Below, piece by piece: positions 11,948-24,158 of a DNA stretch of 64,000 nt. The DNA lies in assembly GCA_023101885.1 (NCBI GenBank), contig JALPQD010000005.1, positions 2,437,020 to 2,501,019 of the forward strand, read 5' to 3'. Position 1 is the stretch's first letter; every line of letters starts with the position of its first letter. The position numbers and the translations under genes were made by a program. This DNA comes from Typhlomys cinereus. Lineage: Eukaryota; Chordata; Mammalia; Rodentia; Platacanthomyidae. The notes beneath the pieces were generated by a model. That model had not been told where the DNA came from. It saw nothing but the letters and a program-made list of their open reading frames with translations, and made no database searches.

Positions 11948-12265
11948 GTTTCTTTCCTTTTTTTTTTCTCATGTGCACACACCTATACATGTTCACATGT
12001 GTGGGTATGTGCATGCAAATGGAGTCTTTCTCAGTGGTCCTCCATCTTACATATTGAGCAAAGCCTGTCATTTGAACACAGAGCTTTCTGATTTAGCTAA
12101 GTCTAGGTTGTTCCAGGGATTCCCTGTCTCTGCCTCCTGGGTGCTGGAACTGCGGGCAGCTCACTATGCCTAGCTGGCATTCTGTCTGGCATTTATGTGC
12201 ATGGTGGGGAACCAAACTCCCCACTTGAGGTTCTTTGTCCACTGAGCCATTTCTTCAGACCCAGC
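11948..12265 (-). mobile_element. B4 (ID-B1) SINE, diverged
   Basis: In reverse orientation it has a B1-like centre (CCCTGTCTCTGCCTCCTGGG) followed by ACTGAGCCATTTCTTCAGAC, the reversed ID head. This is the B4 layout. Confidence 0.6.
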
Positions 12266-13318
12266 TGTTGGCTCCTTGATGTATTACCAAAGTTTTACTC
12301 TTAGAGCTTAGCATAGTTCAAATGTGACTTCTGTCATCTCTTGATGGTCATCTTCACAAACAGACTCTTACCTGTGCCAGGCGGGTTCCGGAGTAGACAC
12401 TGAGAGAGGCTGGACTAACATAGAAACGGCATTAAAGCACGCCCACTAGTTCACGGGCTCACTCCTGTGTGGAGAGCAAACTAGGCTGCCTTCAGTTTAG
12501 AGGAGTCAGAAGGCCTCAGTTACCCTAACCATTTCTAAAACTTGTTCTTGCTCTCTTTCCAAGCTAGGAGACCTTTCACAGGAAAAAGTCTCCTGGGGGT
12601 TGGGGGAGGAGGTTAGGCGTTGTTATAAGTTCTGGTGGAAAGAATAATGTTATTAGACAGGGCATGCAGTCTCTCTAAACACCCTGTCTACAGCTTCTGA
12701 CTGTATTCCTGCGCTATGGCCAAAGGGCAAGCACCTACATCCACGTTGGCGTTCTGGATCTTACATTTACTTGCCTTTGAGACTGCTTAATAGAATGCAC
12801 ACTGACCATAAGAATAAGGAGAGGTGGTCAGAAAGAGAGACAAGAGAGATTGGTGGAGAACAGCTGTCCTACTATGTCTTTAGGGTTTGTTTGTTTGTGG
12901 ATACAATATCTACAAACCCCCAGGTATGGTTACTTGTCAGAAGTTGATTTGCAGGTATAATTTATGCCACTGTCAATCTTGCTATCTAAGCCAGATGTAT
13001 TAACTAGATTTCCCTTTAGCAAATGCAGAGAGGTTCTTAGAAGTGAGATGCTTAAAACAAGAAATACACATGAAAAGCTTTTTGTCAGATATTAATGTGC
13101 TAGCAAGAAAAAAAAATACGGTCTAAGTGTGGAAGGAACACCGTGTTTCACGGAGCAAATGAAATGCAGAGGTCTGGAACTAGGACTCTCTATAACACTT
13201 CCATTTGACAATCCTCTGCTGAACACACCTTGTGTCCTCAGAACAGAAGCCAAGCGCACATCCAAGAGTCCACAGAGTCAAGAAAGAGCCTTACTTAAGA
13301 GCAGCTCTGCAAGTTCGA

Positions 13319-13321
<3 letters not shown>

Positions 13322-13373
<52 letters not shown>

Positions 13374-13660
13374 TGTGTATACACGTGTGTGCACTTGTGT
13401 TTGGCATGGAAGTGGGTGTACATGTGTGCATGGACTTGTGTATAACAGTGTAACTGAGTGTGGATGCCGACGGCAATCCAAGGGTGTCCTAGCCTGGATT
13501 GCTCTACCTCGCTATTACTTTGCTCTGGGGTTCCCCAGGCTCCACCATCCAGATCCAGAATTACAGGCTGCCTGGCATTTTTATGTGGGATCTGGGGATC
13601 CAAACTCAGATTGCTTGAGAGACTAAGGCTTTAACCACTGAGCCATCTCCCCAACCCCAG
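13322..13660 (-). mobile_element. CA-tailed tRNA-derived SINE, copy 1
   Basis: In plus-strand order: GT run of about 50 bases (13322-13372, the reversed CA tail), CAATCCAAGGGTGTCCTAGC, TTGCTCTGGGGTTCCCCAGG, CTCCACCATCCAGATCCAGA, and finally AACCACTGAGCCATCTCCCC, the reversed tRNA-like head. Same family as the copies at 25838, 31693, 46664, 50538 and 62950. The long His/Thr and Cys/Val frames over the GT run are artefacts. Confidence 0.75.
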
Positions 13661-15722
13661 TTTTGGTCTTTAGAAAGGTCTGGAGTTTCAGCAAAGTCTT
13701 CCCCACAAGAAGAGGACGGGCACGACATTAGGCTGAGCGGTGATTGTGGTGGCAGGTGAGAGAGCAGAATGAGCCTCAGGTCGCAGAGACAGAGCTGGGG
13801 CAGAAGGGAACCTGCCGGGGTCCCTCTTCACTCACATGCCATTCTCAGTCTTTTCAAAAATAACTAAACTTGGAGAGTCCACTGCCTTCAGAGTTCTTGC
13901 TCTCTGTCCTGCAGGGCATTTCCTGCTAACTACTAACCTTCCCTATCCTTCCCTCCAGGCATTTAACAGGAAACTTCCGGCTCCAGGGAGACTTCTCGTC
14001 CCAGGCCTCTGTCTTTCTGACAGAATTCACTCAGCTACAGCTTCCCCGACGGTGCCCTGTCTGGGCCTCCTGTGAACCTCTCTGCCATGGCTCCCTGCAT
14101 GACGCCTGCCGTCCTGTTAACGCGCACAGGCTGCACCAGAGCAAGGTAGCTCTGCTGTCCACTGCCAGGCTACCAGTGCCCACTACAGCATATGGCACTA
14201 AATAATCTCTCCAGAGAGAGTCACCGAATACATGAAAGAATGCAAGATGAGTGAAGAAATAAAACTGAGCATATACTAAACACAGGCAAACATAAAATGC
14301 CTATCAATCAATCAGGTTATTATCTGACAAGCAAAAGGAAGATTAAAGAACTTGAACTTGTAAAACAGAACAGGAGCACAGTGGAGTACAAAATGCAGAC
14401 AGTCTCCAGGAGTCAAACTGCTTCTTTCCCCTACGCTAAAAGGAAGCAGACTAGCCATCTCCCAAGGACACCCTTTAAGAAACTGATAAAGGCAAAAACA
14501 AACAAACAAACAAATACTGAAGACAAGACTTAGCATAGAGTCCTATACAGACAGTGCTTTTTTGGCACATACAGACTGCATTCCTTCCCTATATCTCACC
14601 AGAATAACACTCAAGTAGATTTCTGAACAGCCATAAATTCAAAAAACGCGATAATGGAAATGAAGACAGCAGCAGAATGAAATACTGGAAGCTGGGGAGG
14701 CTGTGTGTGAACAGAAACTGACCGAAGAGAGCCCACAGCCTAAGCCAACGGGAAAAGTTGAAAAGCAGCCAACCTGTGCGATGGAGCCCGAAAAACTCAG
14801 CAAAGACAGGCATCGAGATGCACCTCTGCAGGCAAAGGGAGCGCAGGGGAGTTTGCGCCGTGGAGCAGCGAGCTGGGAGGGAGTAACACGGCTGCGCTAA
14901 GCCTCCTCGCGCCTCAGAGTACACTCAGAAGTGTACACTCTCCGGAGAATAAACCTATGGGCACCCAGAAGGATCAAGCCCAGGTGCAGCTGAGGGCAAG
15001 AGGACATCACAGGAAAGGGTCACTAAGCGAACATCTGCATGTTGTCCTCTCTGCAGGTCACTAGGCGGATGGATATCTGCGCTGTGCATGCACTGTCCTT
15101 GCATGCAGCTGAAGCGAGATGGCCTTGGCTTCTCCAAGGACAATGCACACAGCTGTGTGTTCCTGAACGTGACATGGACTTGATTATCCACGTTCAGGAA
15201 GTGTCAGTACTGTGCCCTATCCAGGAAGTCCGAGTATCTATTTTCCGGTCTCTATAGGATGTGTCAGCGTATTTTAATCAGTGTCCATTACAAAGGCCTC
15301 CCAACAGCCAGACCTGCACCTTTTAGGTGGGACACAGGAAAGCGTGTTTCATGGAAAACCTGACCCTCTAAAGAGGAAAGACCCAAGGAGGTGAGGTCAG
15401 GGTTCAGCCACAAGGCCCACCAAGGTCACGGTAAGGACAGTCACAAGGTCAGAGTGTCCCGTTCTTGATGGATCCAGTATTATGTTCAGATAGATAAGAC
15501 GGTGCATGCACAAGGAAGGACAGAGCTTTAAATACAATAAAAAAGGAAATTTATAGGAATAAAAGTGTTTGGAATTTAATGGATCCAGGAAATAGAAAGA
15601 TAAAGATCAGGACTTCTCAGAACATAAAGCGGGAAAGGAGGATTAAACGTTTAGTAAAGAGGTTCATCTTGCAAATAAAATAGTTTTAGAATGAGAGATT
15701 AAAGAAAATGGGGATGAGGAAA

Positions 15723-15741
15723 AGGAGAGAGAGAGAGAGAG

Positions 15742-15796
<55 letters not shown>
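15723..15796 (+). repeat. GA microsatellite
   Basis: GAGAGA repeat of about 70 bases with one AAACA interruption, followed by a B1-like fragment. Confidence 0.9.
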
Positions 15797-15814
15797 TGGT
15801 GTGGGCTTGCAGGC

Positions 15815-15912
15815 CTGGGGATCCTGGACAATACAATTGCAGGTTTCAGGCCAGTTTGTGTTACATAGTGAGTTCAAGGCCAGTCTCAGCTGTATTGAAA
15901 AACTTCATCTCA
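15815..15912 (+). mobile_element. B1 SINE fragment
   Basis: ACATAGTGAGTTCAAGGCCA then GTCTCAGCTGTATTGAAAAA resembles the second half of B1. The head is missing. Confidence 0.55.
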
Positions 15913-15944
15913 CCCTCCGTTGCAGTCAGTCCTCTGCTATGAGA

Positions 15945-16305
15945 CTACACTCACGCTCAACCAACTTGAGGGAGAAAGGGCGATTTACTTGACTTGGACT
16001 TCTAGAGGGGATATAGCTCATTATGGTGGGAAGCTCAAAGCAGAAAGCGTGGCTAGTAGCAGACGCAGGAAGCCAGCTGAAGAGGCCGCAGGCATCAGAA
16101 GACAGAGAGGAGGGAGGAGATGGGAGGGGAGGGGAGGGGGAGCCAGGCCAGACTACCAACCTTCAAGTTATGCCCTCTGCAACAAACCTTTCTTCAGCAG
16201 AGCACTACCTCTTAAAGATGCTGCCAAACATTAACATTATTAACATCAGCTAAGGATTCAAACACATGAGCTTGGGGGGGAGACTTCCATTCAAGCCATA
16301 TCATC
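15945..16305 (-). repeat. Rodent LTR-like interspersed repeat, copy 1
   Basis: GGGCGATTTACTTGACTTGG, TAGCTCATTATGGTGGGAAG and, near the end, CAAACACATGAGCTTGG then ATTCAAGCCATATC give the same layout as the copy at 54690. It resembles a common rodent family (mouse copies read GTTTATTTGGCTTAC at one end and CATTCAAACCA at the other). Family name not certain. Confidence 0.5.
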
Positions 16306-16320
16306 CTTCCACCCCTCAAA

Positions 16321-16396
16321 AAAATTAGGAAAGAAAAAGGAAGGGAGGGAAGGAAGAAAGAAAGGGAGGGAGGGAAGAAAAGAAAGAAAAAAAAAA
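16321..16396 (+). repeat. GGAA-rich simple repeat
   Basis: An A/G-only stretch of GGAAGGGAGGGAAGGAAG type. It may be the tail of the preceding repeat. Confidence 0.7.
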
Positions 16397-16964
16397 CAGC
16401 ACTGAGTGTAAGCCTAGCACCTTCACCAAGGAATATTATTGTACATTTTCTTCCAGAAGGAAAGACAAATAAGGAAAATCAGGAATCTAAAAGCCCTAAA
16501 CCTATCAAAAGCAATGAAAAAGGAATTTACCTGTGGTCTAGTAACAGTGTGTATGTTACCGCCAAGTGTTTCACTATAACGAAGCTATTTTCAGACCCTC
16601 AAGGTATGAGAAACGTTACCTGCTATGTCCCTTTTAAAGTGAGAAAGATGAAGGCTTAGAATACACAACATAGGGCATCTGTGACCCCAAAAAGAATGAA
16701 GATGGTGTATGAAAATACAATGATGTGAAAGACAGAAGAGAGTGGTGTGTTCAGATGGCGAGGCCGCCAGTTCAGAGAGAAGCTAGTCAGATAGAAACTA
16801 GTCAGATAGCTCCATTTATCTTTGAGGACAATATGCCTGAACATAGTATGATATCAAGATAGCTGTTAGGGTCAGAAGATGAATTAATGATAAATATATA
16901 GAAAACTAAACTCTTGATGTGCAGATACTTCACACAAGTTAGAGCTGCAGTAGCCAGAATTGGA

Positions 16965-17395
16965 CTTTGCCTGACCTGCACAATGGCTGACATGTCAACA
17001 ACCCCCAAAGTCCAGCATGAATCACAGGGGAGAGGGCTCCAGGCAGTAGGATCCTTAGAGGCAAGGGATTAAACAGTCATAATAGAGTTCCAATACTAAC
17101 AGGGAGCTCAGGAAGGGGCTCTGAGCTATGCCACTGAGTCCTGAACCCTCACTAGGGTGGAGGACTTAGAGGGAGGTTTGGCGTTTACACAAAAGGATGC
17201 TTCAGGGATGGGAGGGAGGGAGGGGGAGGCACAGGGAGAGGAAAGAAGGGGGGTGAAAGGAAGGGGGTAAGGGAGGAGAATGCAGGGGGGGATGACTGGG
17301 AAAGGGAGGAGGGAGGGAGAGGACAGGTACCTATTGAGCTTGTATGATTAGGAAAAATATAAAATGTGGGAGAAAATAAAGAAAACTGAACTCTT
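16965..17395 (+). mobile_element. L1-like 3' end, copy 1
   Basis: CCTGACCTGCACAATGGCTG, then CCAGCATGAATCACAGGGGA, a G-rich tract (17205-17330) and a short AT-rich tail ending AAAATAAAGAAAAC give the layout of rodent L1 3' UTRs (ACCTGCACAAG, CAGCATG..GGGGA, polypurine, A-tail). A related copy lies at 18225. Confidence 0.55.
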
Positions 17396-18157
17396 TTAGG
17401 GAAAAGCTGTTAATTCAAGGGGAAAATAAAGGGCATGCAGAAGAGAGAATAAAAATATTATGTTATAGGGATGAATTGTGGTTCTCAGTAGGTCATACAC
17501 ATGCAGACACTAAACATGGATCCAACAAGATTTCAGGATAATTTTACTAGAGGGAAGAAGGAGGACAGAAATGGATGCACAATTGAGAACTAAATCCTCA
17601 CTGTCCAACATAGGCTGTCCACAGAAAAAGCCTGAAACAGAAATTAAGAAGAAGCAGCAATATACTTGTGTGATTTACAGCTATGAATTAAAGTCCAAAT
17701 GAACCAACTAAGACTAAAACATGCTCCTCTAGGGAATGAGAAAAGGGAGGCAGTGAAGGGTCTATTTTTCTTCTTTTTTTTTAATAGTAAGACTTATGGT
17801 ACAATTCTGGCCTTTAAACTATGAGCATATACTGTTTTGAGGAGACTCGAAAGGTTTTCTGAAAGTTCAGCATTAGAGCTTTTGTCTGCCTCCAGAAAAC
17901 AACACATGCAATTGTGTGTTTGACTTTAGGGACCCTGAGGCTAGAAGCCCCAAATTAGAAGGACTCTCCAGAACCACGACAGTCTATCCTTGTAGTCACA
18001 CCACCAAGTCCACCCAAGCACCCCTCCTGTCTGCACTGGAAACAGTTTTCAGAATGGTACTTTCCAAACAGAATTAATGAAGCCTTAAATAATTATCTCA
18101 GGAAACCTTGTGGAAAAGAGGGCAGTAAGACTGTAAAAGCCTAAAGATGGGAAGATC

Positions 18158-18595
18158 CACCACTGGACAAGACACTCCACTCAAGGCAGGACTGCTGCAT
18201 CCAGGAACTCACTGCAATGAGCTTTGTCCTTACCAGACCTGCACAATGACTGACATGCCAATATGTCCCCATAGATTAGCAAGGATCTCAGGAGAGATAA
18301 TTACATGCAGTGGAAACCTTGGGGACTAGGGCTGGATGAGTGAAGGGGAATGCCCTTATCAGTGGGGCAGCCCGAGGAGGGGCCACTTGGTATGTCACAG
18401 AGGCCTGAACCTCCACAAGTATAGACAAGCCAGAGGGAACTCTGGGGCCCATAAAAGTGGACAGATAGGAGGGTGGGAGGGAGTGGGATGGATTGATGAA
18501 AGGAGGGAAGAAGGGATGGGAAGAAGGAAGGCAGGGATAAGTACTCAATATGCTTGTAAAACTAGGGATAAAATTTAAATAAATAAAAAAAGAGA
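18158..18595 (+). mobile_element. L1-like 3' end, copy 2
   Basis: ACCAGACCTGCACAATGACT, then a gap, GGAGGGTGGGAGGGAGTGGG and the tail AAATTTAAATAAATAAAAAA. It shares its head with the copy at 16965 but differs inside, so this is an independent insertion or a diverged subfamily member. Confidence 0.5.
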
Positions 18596-18627
18596 TATCT
18601 CTCATCACCAGTTGAACTGTTACACAA

Positions 18628-18883
18628 CTGTGATGGTCAAACTGTCAACCTGACATCAGGAGGCAGCTCTCTGGGCGCACCTGAGAGGGACTGTCTTGCC
18701 TGCATTCATGGATGTGGCAAGACACAGCACAGAAGTGGGTGGGATATTTCCTAGGGAAGTGACTGAGACTGCGGCTGCCCTGGATGATGGTCTACAACCT
18801 GGAACCATGATAAATCCTTTCTCACTCTAAAGTTTGTCCTTGTCAGACATTTTATCGCAGCGAGATAAGTAACGAGAACAAGG
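18628..18883 (+). mobile_element. hAT-like GTCAACCTGAC repeat, copy 3
   Basis: Begins TGTGATGGTCAAACTGTCAA, holds AGTGGGTGGGATATTTCCTA, and ends CTTGTCAGACATTTTATCGC then GAGATAAGTAACGAGAAC. This matches the layout of the repeats at 2975 and 4053. Confidence 0.6.
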
Positions 18884-20659
18884 GTGGGGTGGGAACCCTA
18901 CTTTTCAGACCAGCATCCACCCTCGCTGTGTTAGTAGACAGTCACAGTTCAATTCCCTGACTTGGTTTTGTGCTGTGTGTGACGCAGACAGAATGGAAAA
19001 CAGAAGCAGAAGGAAAGTCGTCCAAGTGAAGGAGTGTTTTCAACACAGAGGCAGATGCCGCCTGAACCCCCAATATACCATATAAGGCCTGATTTCCACA
19101 GCTGAGGACTGAGCCGGGGTTTGGGGTGCACCTTGACTGTCTGATCACTGCACTTTGACCTCTGTTCATCTAAACTTGCTTCTGGCTGGCTCAGGGCAGG
19201 AACAGGGAGTGGCCGAGGGAGAAGAAAGTCTCATTTGGTCTCAAACTGAGCCTTCTTCGTGCTTGGGACACTGAGATTCCTTATGAATGCGCTGTGAAAT
19301 GAATTGGGGGCTCTGAAAGAAAAGAGGTTTTGGAGCTGCACTGAAAGTGATAACAAAATTTAAGCCCCAGCGACAGTGCCCATAAGGTTTCGAGCATCTG
19401 ACTTGGCACAAATGATTTCGCTAGGAGATGAAGAGCAAGGGTCTCTGGTTTTTCTTTATTTACAAACTTTGTATTTACAATACTTGCAACTTCCTTCTGA
19501 AGACTAAGGTTTGGGCAAAGAGGGTCAGAAACACCAGGACCCAAGTATATACATGATATCTGACCAAGCTTTGCTTTTTAACCAGGGCGGGTGTTGGGCT
19601 GTGGACAAGCCTGGAATCTCCAGGGAACCTTATCATATGCTCTCACAGTGGGGACCGTTCACCAGTCCTGTGTTCCACCTGAACTTGGCTTCCTGACCCA
19701 GTACGCTGTGAGGATTTGAGATTTGTATTGATGATCAAGGCTAGCCGGTGGCTACACAGGCACATGGAAAGCATCTGTGGGTGACCAACCCCCATAAAAT
19801 CCTCCCAGTCTTCTTGGAGTACTTTCAAGTTCATTCCAGTAGACAGCAGAGGCTGCCAAGGGCCCTAGGACCTCCTCCATGAGGAGGGTGGAAAACGCTA
19901 CACAGGACTAATGTCAGTATGCCTGTGACAATATTATTTACTTCAAATCCTGCTCTGCTAAAAGCTGTCCCTCCTGGTCCTTTTATGACCTTTTCATGAG
20001 GAGGGATACTCTTAAAATGATTCACAGACATTTATATAATACTCAGCGTCCTCCCACTTCAGGGCTTTCTTATTTTTCTGACATGAAACACATGCCAGTC
20101 AAAGATTGCTGCTTGGGAACAATCATTTCAGGACACTAAGTCTCGCCATTAAACTCTCCTAAACGTTTGCCAAGAGGTTGGCTTCACACTGGGTGAATTT
20201 CCATGCCAGGCATCAGAGGGTTTGCTCTCTCTCTCTGCCACAATCTGAAATGTCTACTACCTCAAGTATTTCAACTGAGAATTCTAGAGAGAAAAGAATC
20301 AGAAATTTTAACTAACAAAAGATGTCTGTGTCACATTTTGTTTTGCTTTGTTTCTCAACAGTTTGAGGTTCTGTCTAGAAACCAAGAGAGTTAAGATATG
20401 ATAATGGCCCAGGTACGCTTCAGACCTTCTTCCCTGCCAGCTGTGCTAGTTGAATAAACCAAGGTGAGAAAAAGATTGGCATTTGATCAGCGATTCCGTG
20501 GAGAAAGAGTGAGCGTCTAGCTTGCTTCTGACTGATCAGTTTGTCCAGGTTCACACCTTAAAAATTAAGTATCCGTGACCAAATAAGACTCGGGATGTAC
20601 CTCAAAATGTCATCCCTTCCCACATTAGCCAGGAAACTAAGAAGAGCCCTGAGCTCTTA

Positions 20660-20745
20660 GAGACCCCCCTTGTCTGACTGTGTTCTGTCCCAGCTCAAGA
20701 CAGGGTCTCAACTCAGGCTGGTGTGTTTTAATCTTGGGGCTGGCA
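20660..20745 (-). mobile_element. B1 SINE fragment
   Basis: CAAGACAGGGTCTCAACTCA then GGCTGGTGTGTTTTAATC is the reversed B1 tail half. It is short and diverged. Confidence 0.5.
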
Positions 20746-21057
20746 CGGAGCGTGTGTATGTGGGGGTGGGGTGGGGTATCAGAGTTCTGGGGACTGGGAG
20801 AACATAGCTTGCAAAGTGCTCTGTTTTACTCACTGTCACCTTTATGGAAATGTAAGAAAATTTTATTTATCAAAGAAGACATGGCCTGGGTTAAAGATTG
20901 AAAGGTTATGGTTTCAAGTCGTTGATTCGGGACTCTGCTGAATGGCATTCAGCCTTGGTGGGCGTGGTGATAAACAAATGGCTTCCCTTGTTGCTTCCTG
21001 CACATTTATAGGTCTACGCTGAAGTATTTAGTTTTGGAACAATGGTTTCTATTTCCA

Positions 21058-21441
21058 GTGTGTCTATATGTGTATCTGTGTGTATGTGTGTGTATATGTG
21101 TGCATGTGTATGTATGTGTGTGTGTGCATGCATGTGTGTGTTGTGTGTGTGTGTGTACACACAGGCTTGTGCTTGTAGGGGTCAGAGGCAGACACTGGGC
21201 ATCTTCCTCAGTCAAGCTTCATCTTATTTTTGAGACAGTCTCTCACTAAACCTTGAGCTCACTGATTCAGCTAGACTGGCCAGTAGGCTCCAGAAATCTG
21301 TCTGTGCCCATGTCCCCCAGCCCAGTGCTGGCATAACAAACACGCTCAGCCACACCTGGCTTTTACATGGGTGCAGGGATCCAAACTCAAGTCTTCCTTT
21401 TTATATGACAAGTACTTACCGACTGAGCCAACTCCCTAGCC
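21058..21441 (-). mobile_element. B4 (ID-B1) SINE with GT-rich flank
   Basis: A degenerate GT run (21058-21162) leads into TTTTTGAGACAGTCTCTCAC, CTAGACTGGCCAGTAGGCTC, CCCAGCCCAGTGCTGGCATA and TTTTACATGGGTGCAGGGAT, and ends ACCGACTGAGCCAACTCCCT. This is a full reversed B4. It ends about 300 bases from the transmembrane exon. Confidence 0.75.
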
Positions 21442-21740
21442 TTTACACTATCTTTACACTCTAATGACAAGACGGCTCTAGCAGAAACTGAATGTCAACA
21501 GCATCATGACTGCAAGGAGCAAAAGTAGGTTAACATCCCTTTTCAAAATGATACTTAAACCGAATTTTGTTTTTATAAACCCTACTTATGTTATATGCAA
21601 GTATGCTGTGAATGAACTTCTCTCTCAGTGACTCACCATTTATTTCATCCATTCATTCATCCTGCAAACACCGAGAGTCTAGCCTGTGGCAGTTGCCCCA
21701 GGATGTGTCTGGCTGAGAGTCGCCCCTCACTCACACTGAC

Positions 21741-21848
21741 CTGTGTGGGAATAGATGTACCACAAGGCTCCGGTCAAGAGTGCTCCGATCACAAATGCTG
21801 CGAAAGCAATTCCCATCACAGTTAGCGTGTCCAGTCCATGGAAAATCG
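21741..21848 (-). CDS. TGFBR3: TGFBR3 exon: transmembrane segment
   Basis: The 108-base exon, phase 1 to 1, encodes [20 protein letters not shown] and [15 protein letters not shown]. It is a single hydrophobic span from VMGIAF to LWYIY, followed by the first cytoplasmic residues, and is almost identical to human. The acceptor is TTTTTATAG and the donor GTCAGTGTG, a weaker donor than its neighbours. Skipping this exon keeps the frame and would give a secreted form. Confidence 0.98.
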
Positions 21849-24116
21849 CTATAAAAAGGGAAAACAATACACACTCTATAAGTTAGGCTATATGGCAATC
21901 CTATACTGATTTTCTAAGCAATGTCATAAAGGCTAGGCACTAACAATTAAAATCTGGGCCTGTAGCAAGGGTTTACAATCAGAGGTCCATAATTCAATAA
22001 TTGCAAATTTTTGACAAAGGAAGAAAAATGAAATGACCAGGTTTCTAAATGATCTTGGTATGTTGCTTATTCTAAGAAGGGTATCCTTGGAAATCAGATT
22101 TGTAAGTTCTGTCAAACTTCACATCTGTGATCTTGTCATCCCAATGTGAGAATCTGTTATTCGAACTAAGTGAGGCTTGAAAACTCACAGCATGGGGGTC
22201 TTGGAAAGGAAGGTAGCTTTCCACGATGGAAATCTGACTCACTGCTTGCTAATTTGTTGACCTCTAAACACTGAGACACTCTATACCCTTCCGATACTCA
22301 GGATACTCAGCAGTATCTTTGTGAACATTTGAAAGATAAAAGGAAGGAAATGAAAGAGAAAGGAGAAGAGAAAAGGGCAACAGAATAAACTAAACTACTC
22401 CCTGTGCATTACAACATTCCACCAATCTCATATTAAACCCTCAATCTTGCAACTGAGGTCTCATGTCATTTGAAATGAGCTGTTTATTTTTTAACACTTT
22501 TTCATAATTTTTCTATGAAGGGGACAAAGTTACTTCTCAGTGTGGTGGGATGTCACATTCATGGCTGGTAGAAAATATAAATAGAACTAATTGTTCCTCC
22601 ATTTGGCGAAGATTTTTATATTTGAAATGAACTTCAGGCCATAGAAATAAGATATTTCCTTTTGTTCAGTAGAACTACCTTCTTGATTTCTAGGGAAGAA
22701 AGCATTCTTGTCAAATAATAATTTAAAAGTTTTTTTAAAAAATCTCTCTGTATGTATATATATACATGTTGATAGACAAATATAGATGTTACAAGACCTC
22801 CTACTATTTAAATACAGTTTCTACTTTTTACTCTAGTCAGAAACAACTCCAGCTGATTACTATATAAATTAAATCTCTTGCTCTGCAACTCACTTCAATG
22901 CAAATGATTCCGTTACAGACAAATGTGTTCAAAAGACTTGGGAAAAATATGCCCTCGCAGAGAAGATTCTAGAAAGACCCAAACTCTTAAGTGTGGTTGC
23001 CACTCCTCTAGCTATATGCCCTCTGTTTTGCTCATTTCCACTCATTCTCCTGAAAAATGAGGCTGACTATACCCCCCAAAGACAGGAGTGACAAAGGCAG
23101 GCCCAGTGGAGGAGCCTCAAGAAGGAGTAAGAGCTAGGTAGGGCTTGATGGAGGTTATGGCAAATCATTCCACCCACCTATTTGTCTTAACTGAGATCAT
23201 GGGGCTGGTAATAAAAGATGATTGCAAGTTTTGGGGTGAAAACATTCTAAAATTCCAAAGATGGAGATGTCATCTGTGAAAATCAGAGCAGCGAGCATGA
23301 GAGAACGTGTGCACACGGGCCTCTCTCTGCCCTCATGGTAGTGTTTCAGAATCTCCTGTAAACAACGGGCCTGCAGGACGAAAGGGCGCTATATAAAGAT
23401 CGAACTGTATAACCTATTTTATGTGTATGTCGCAGGGTCAGTCCCCGTCCTGGGAAGTCCCAAGGAAATTAAAAAAAAAGAGCGGATCCTCTTCACAAGG
23501 GTGCATCATCCCAAAGAACTCTGGGTGGGCGGCTAGAAGCCAAGGTGGATCCTGCCTCCTTGCCAATGATAACCATGGCAACTCGCTTAAATATTTCTCA
23601 TTAACATAGAAAATGATGAAACTGACCTACATAACTTCCAACTCATCACTCTGCAGTTTTGTTTTGTTTTAAACAAGCCTGCCCCGGGCTTCCCCCATCC
23701 CAAGGCCTATAGACAGTCTTGAACATTTGACCATGAGTTTCCTTAGCGTGACAGCTCTGAGCTGGTTGACTGTTGGCAGAAGTTAAAAGCAAAACACTGG
23801 CATGGCAGGATGACACAACAGTTACGAGCATGCAAATAATAAACTTTACTGTCTTCACATTCAGGCTACACAGGCCAATGGGCCAACAAATTAACATTTT
23901 AATATGGCAAAGGCAGAGGTGACAGAACACAGAAAAGAAGGTGAAGGGAGGACAGAGGAAAGGAGGGAAAGTATTCCCTTGCAGCGGGAAAAAGGGAAGA
24001 GGAACGAGAGCAGAGTTCTCCTTATCAAAACTCCACCTTTGCCAGCTCTTCCCTGGCGAAGCATTCTTGTAAAAGCCCAGGAGGCTCTATTTTGAAATAG
24101 TTGCGGAATGACTTAC
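21849..24116 (-). other. TGFBR3: TGFBR3 intron between stalk micro-exon and transmembrane exon
   Basis: 2268 bases, A+T-rich in its middle (22470-22880). No SINE, L1 or exon recognised. It includes a short palindromic TATATATA stretch near 22755. Confidence 0.85.
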
Positions 24117-24158
24117 GTGGTGGAACTGGACTTGGCTCCTTCGGGCTTGGACCGTTTT
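24117..24158 (-). CDS. TGFBR3: TGFBR3 micro-exon: juxtamembrane stalk (42 bases)
   Basis: A 14-codon exon, phase 1 to 1, encodes ENGPSPKEPSPVPP with split codons at both ends. It corresponds to the Pro/Ser-rich human stalk KGPSMKEPNPISPP. The acceptor is TTTGTTTCAG and the donor GTAAGTCATT. Because it is symmetric and tiny it is a natural candidate for alternative inclusion, which would change stalk length. Confidence 0.95.

Larger units (their letters stand above)
8237..21740 (-). other. TGFBR3: TGFBR3 last intron, 13.5 kb
   Basis: The GT-AG intron lies between the transmembrane exon and the tail exon. It is rich in repeats (listed separately): ID, B1 and B4 pieces, a CA-tailed SINE, two L1-like 3' ends, a GA microsatellite and a hAT-like repeat. 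The segments 9120-10180, 10400-11940, 12270-13320, 13660-15720, 17400-18150 and 18890-20650 look unique, and I see no exon, RNA gene or promoter in them. Open frames in this span are short and lack recognisable domains. Confidence 0.9.
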
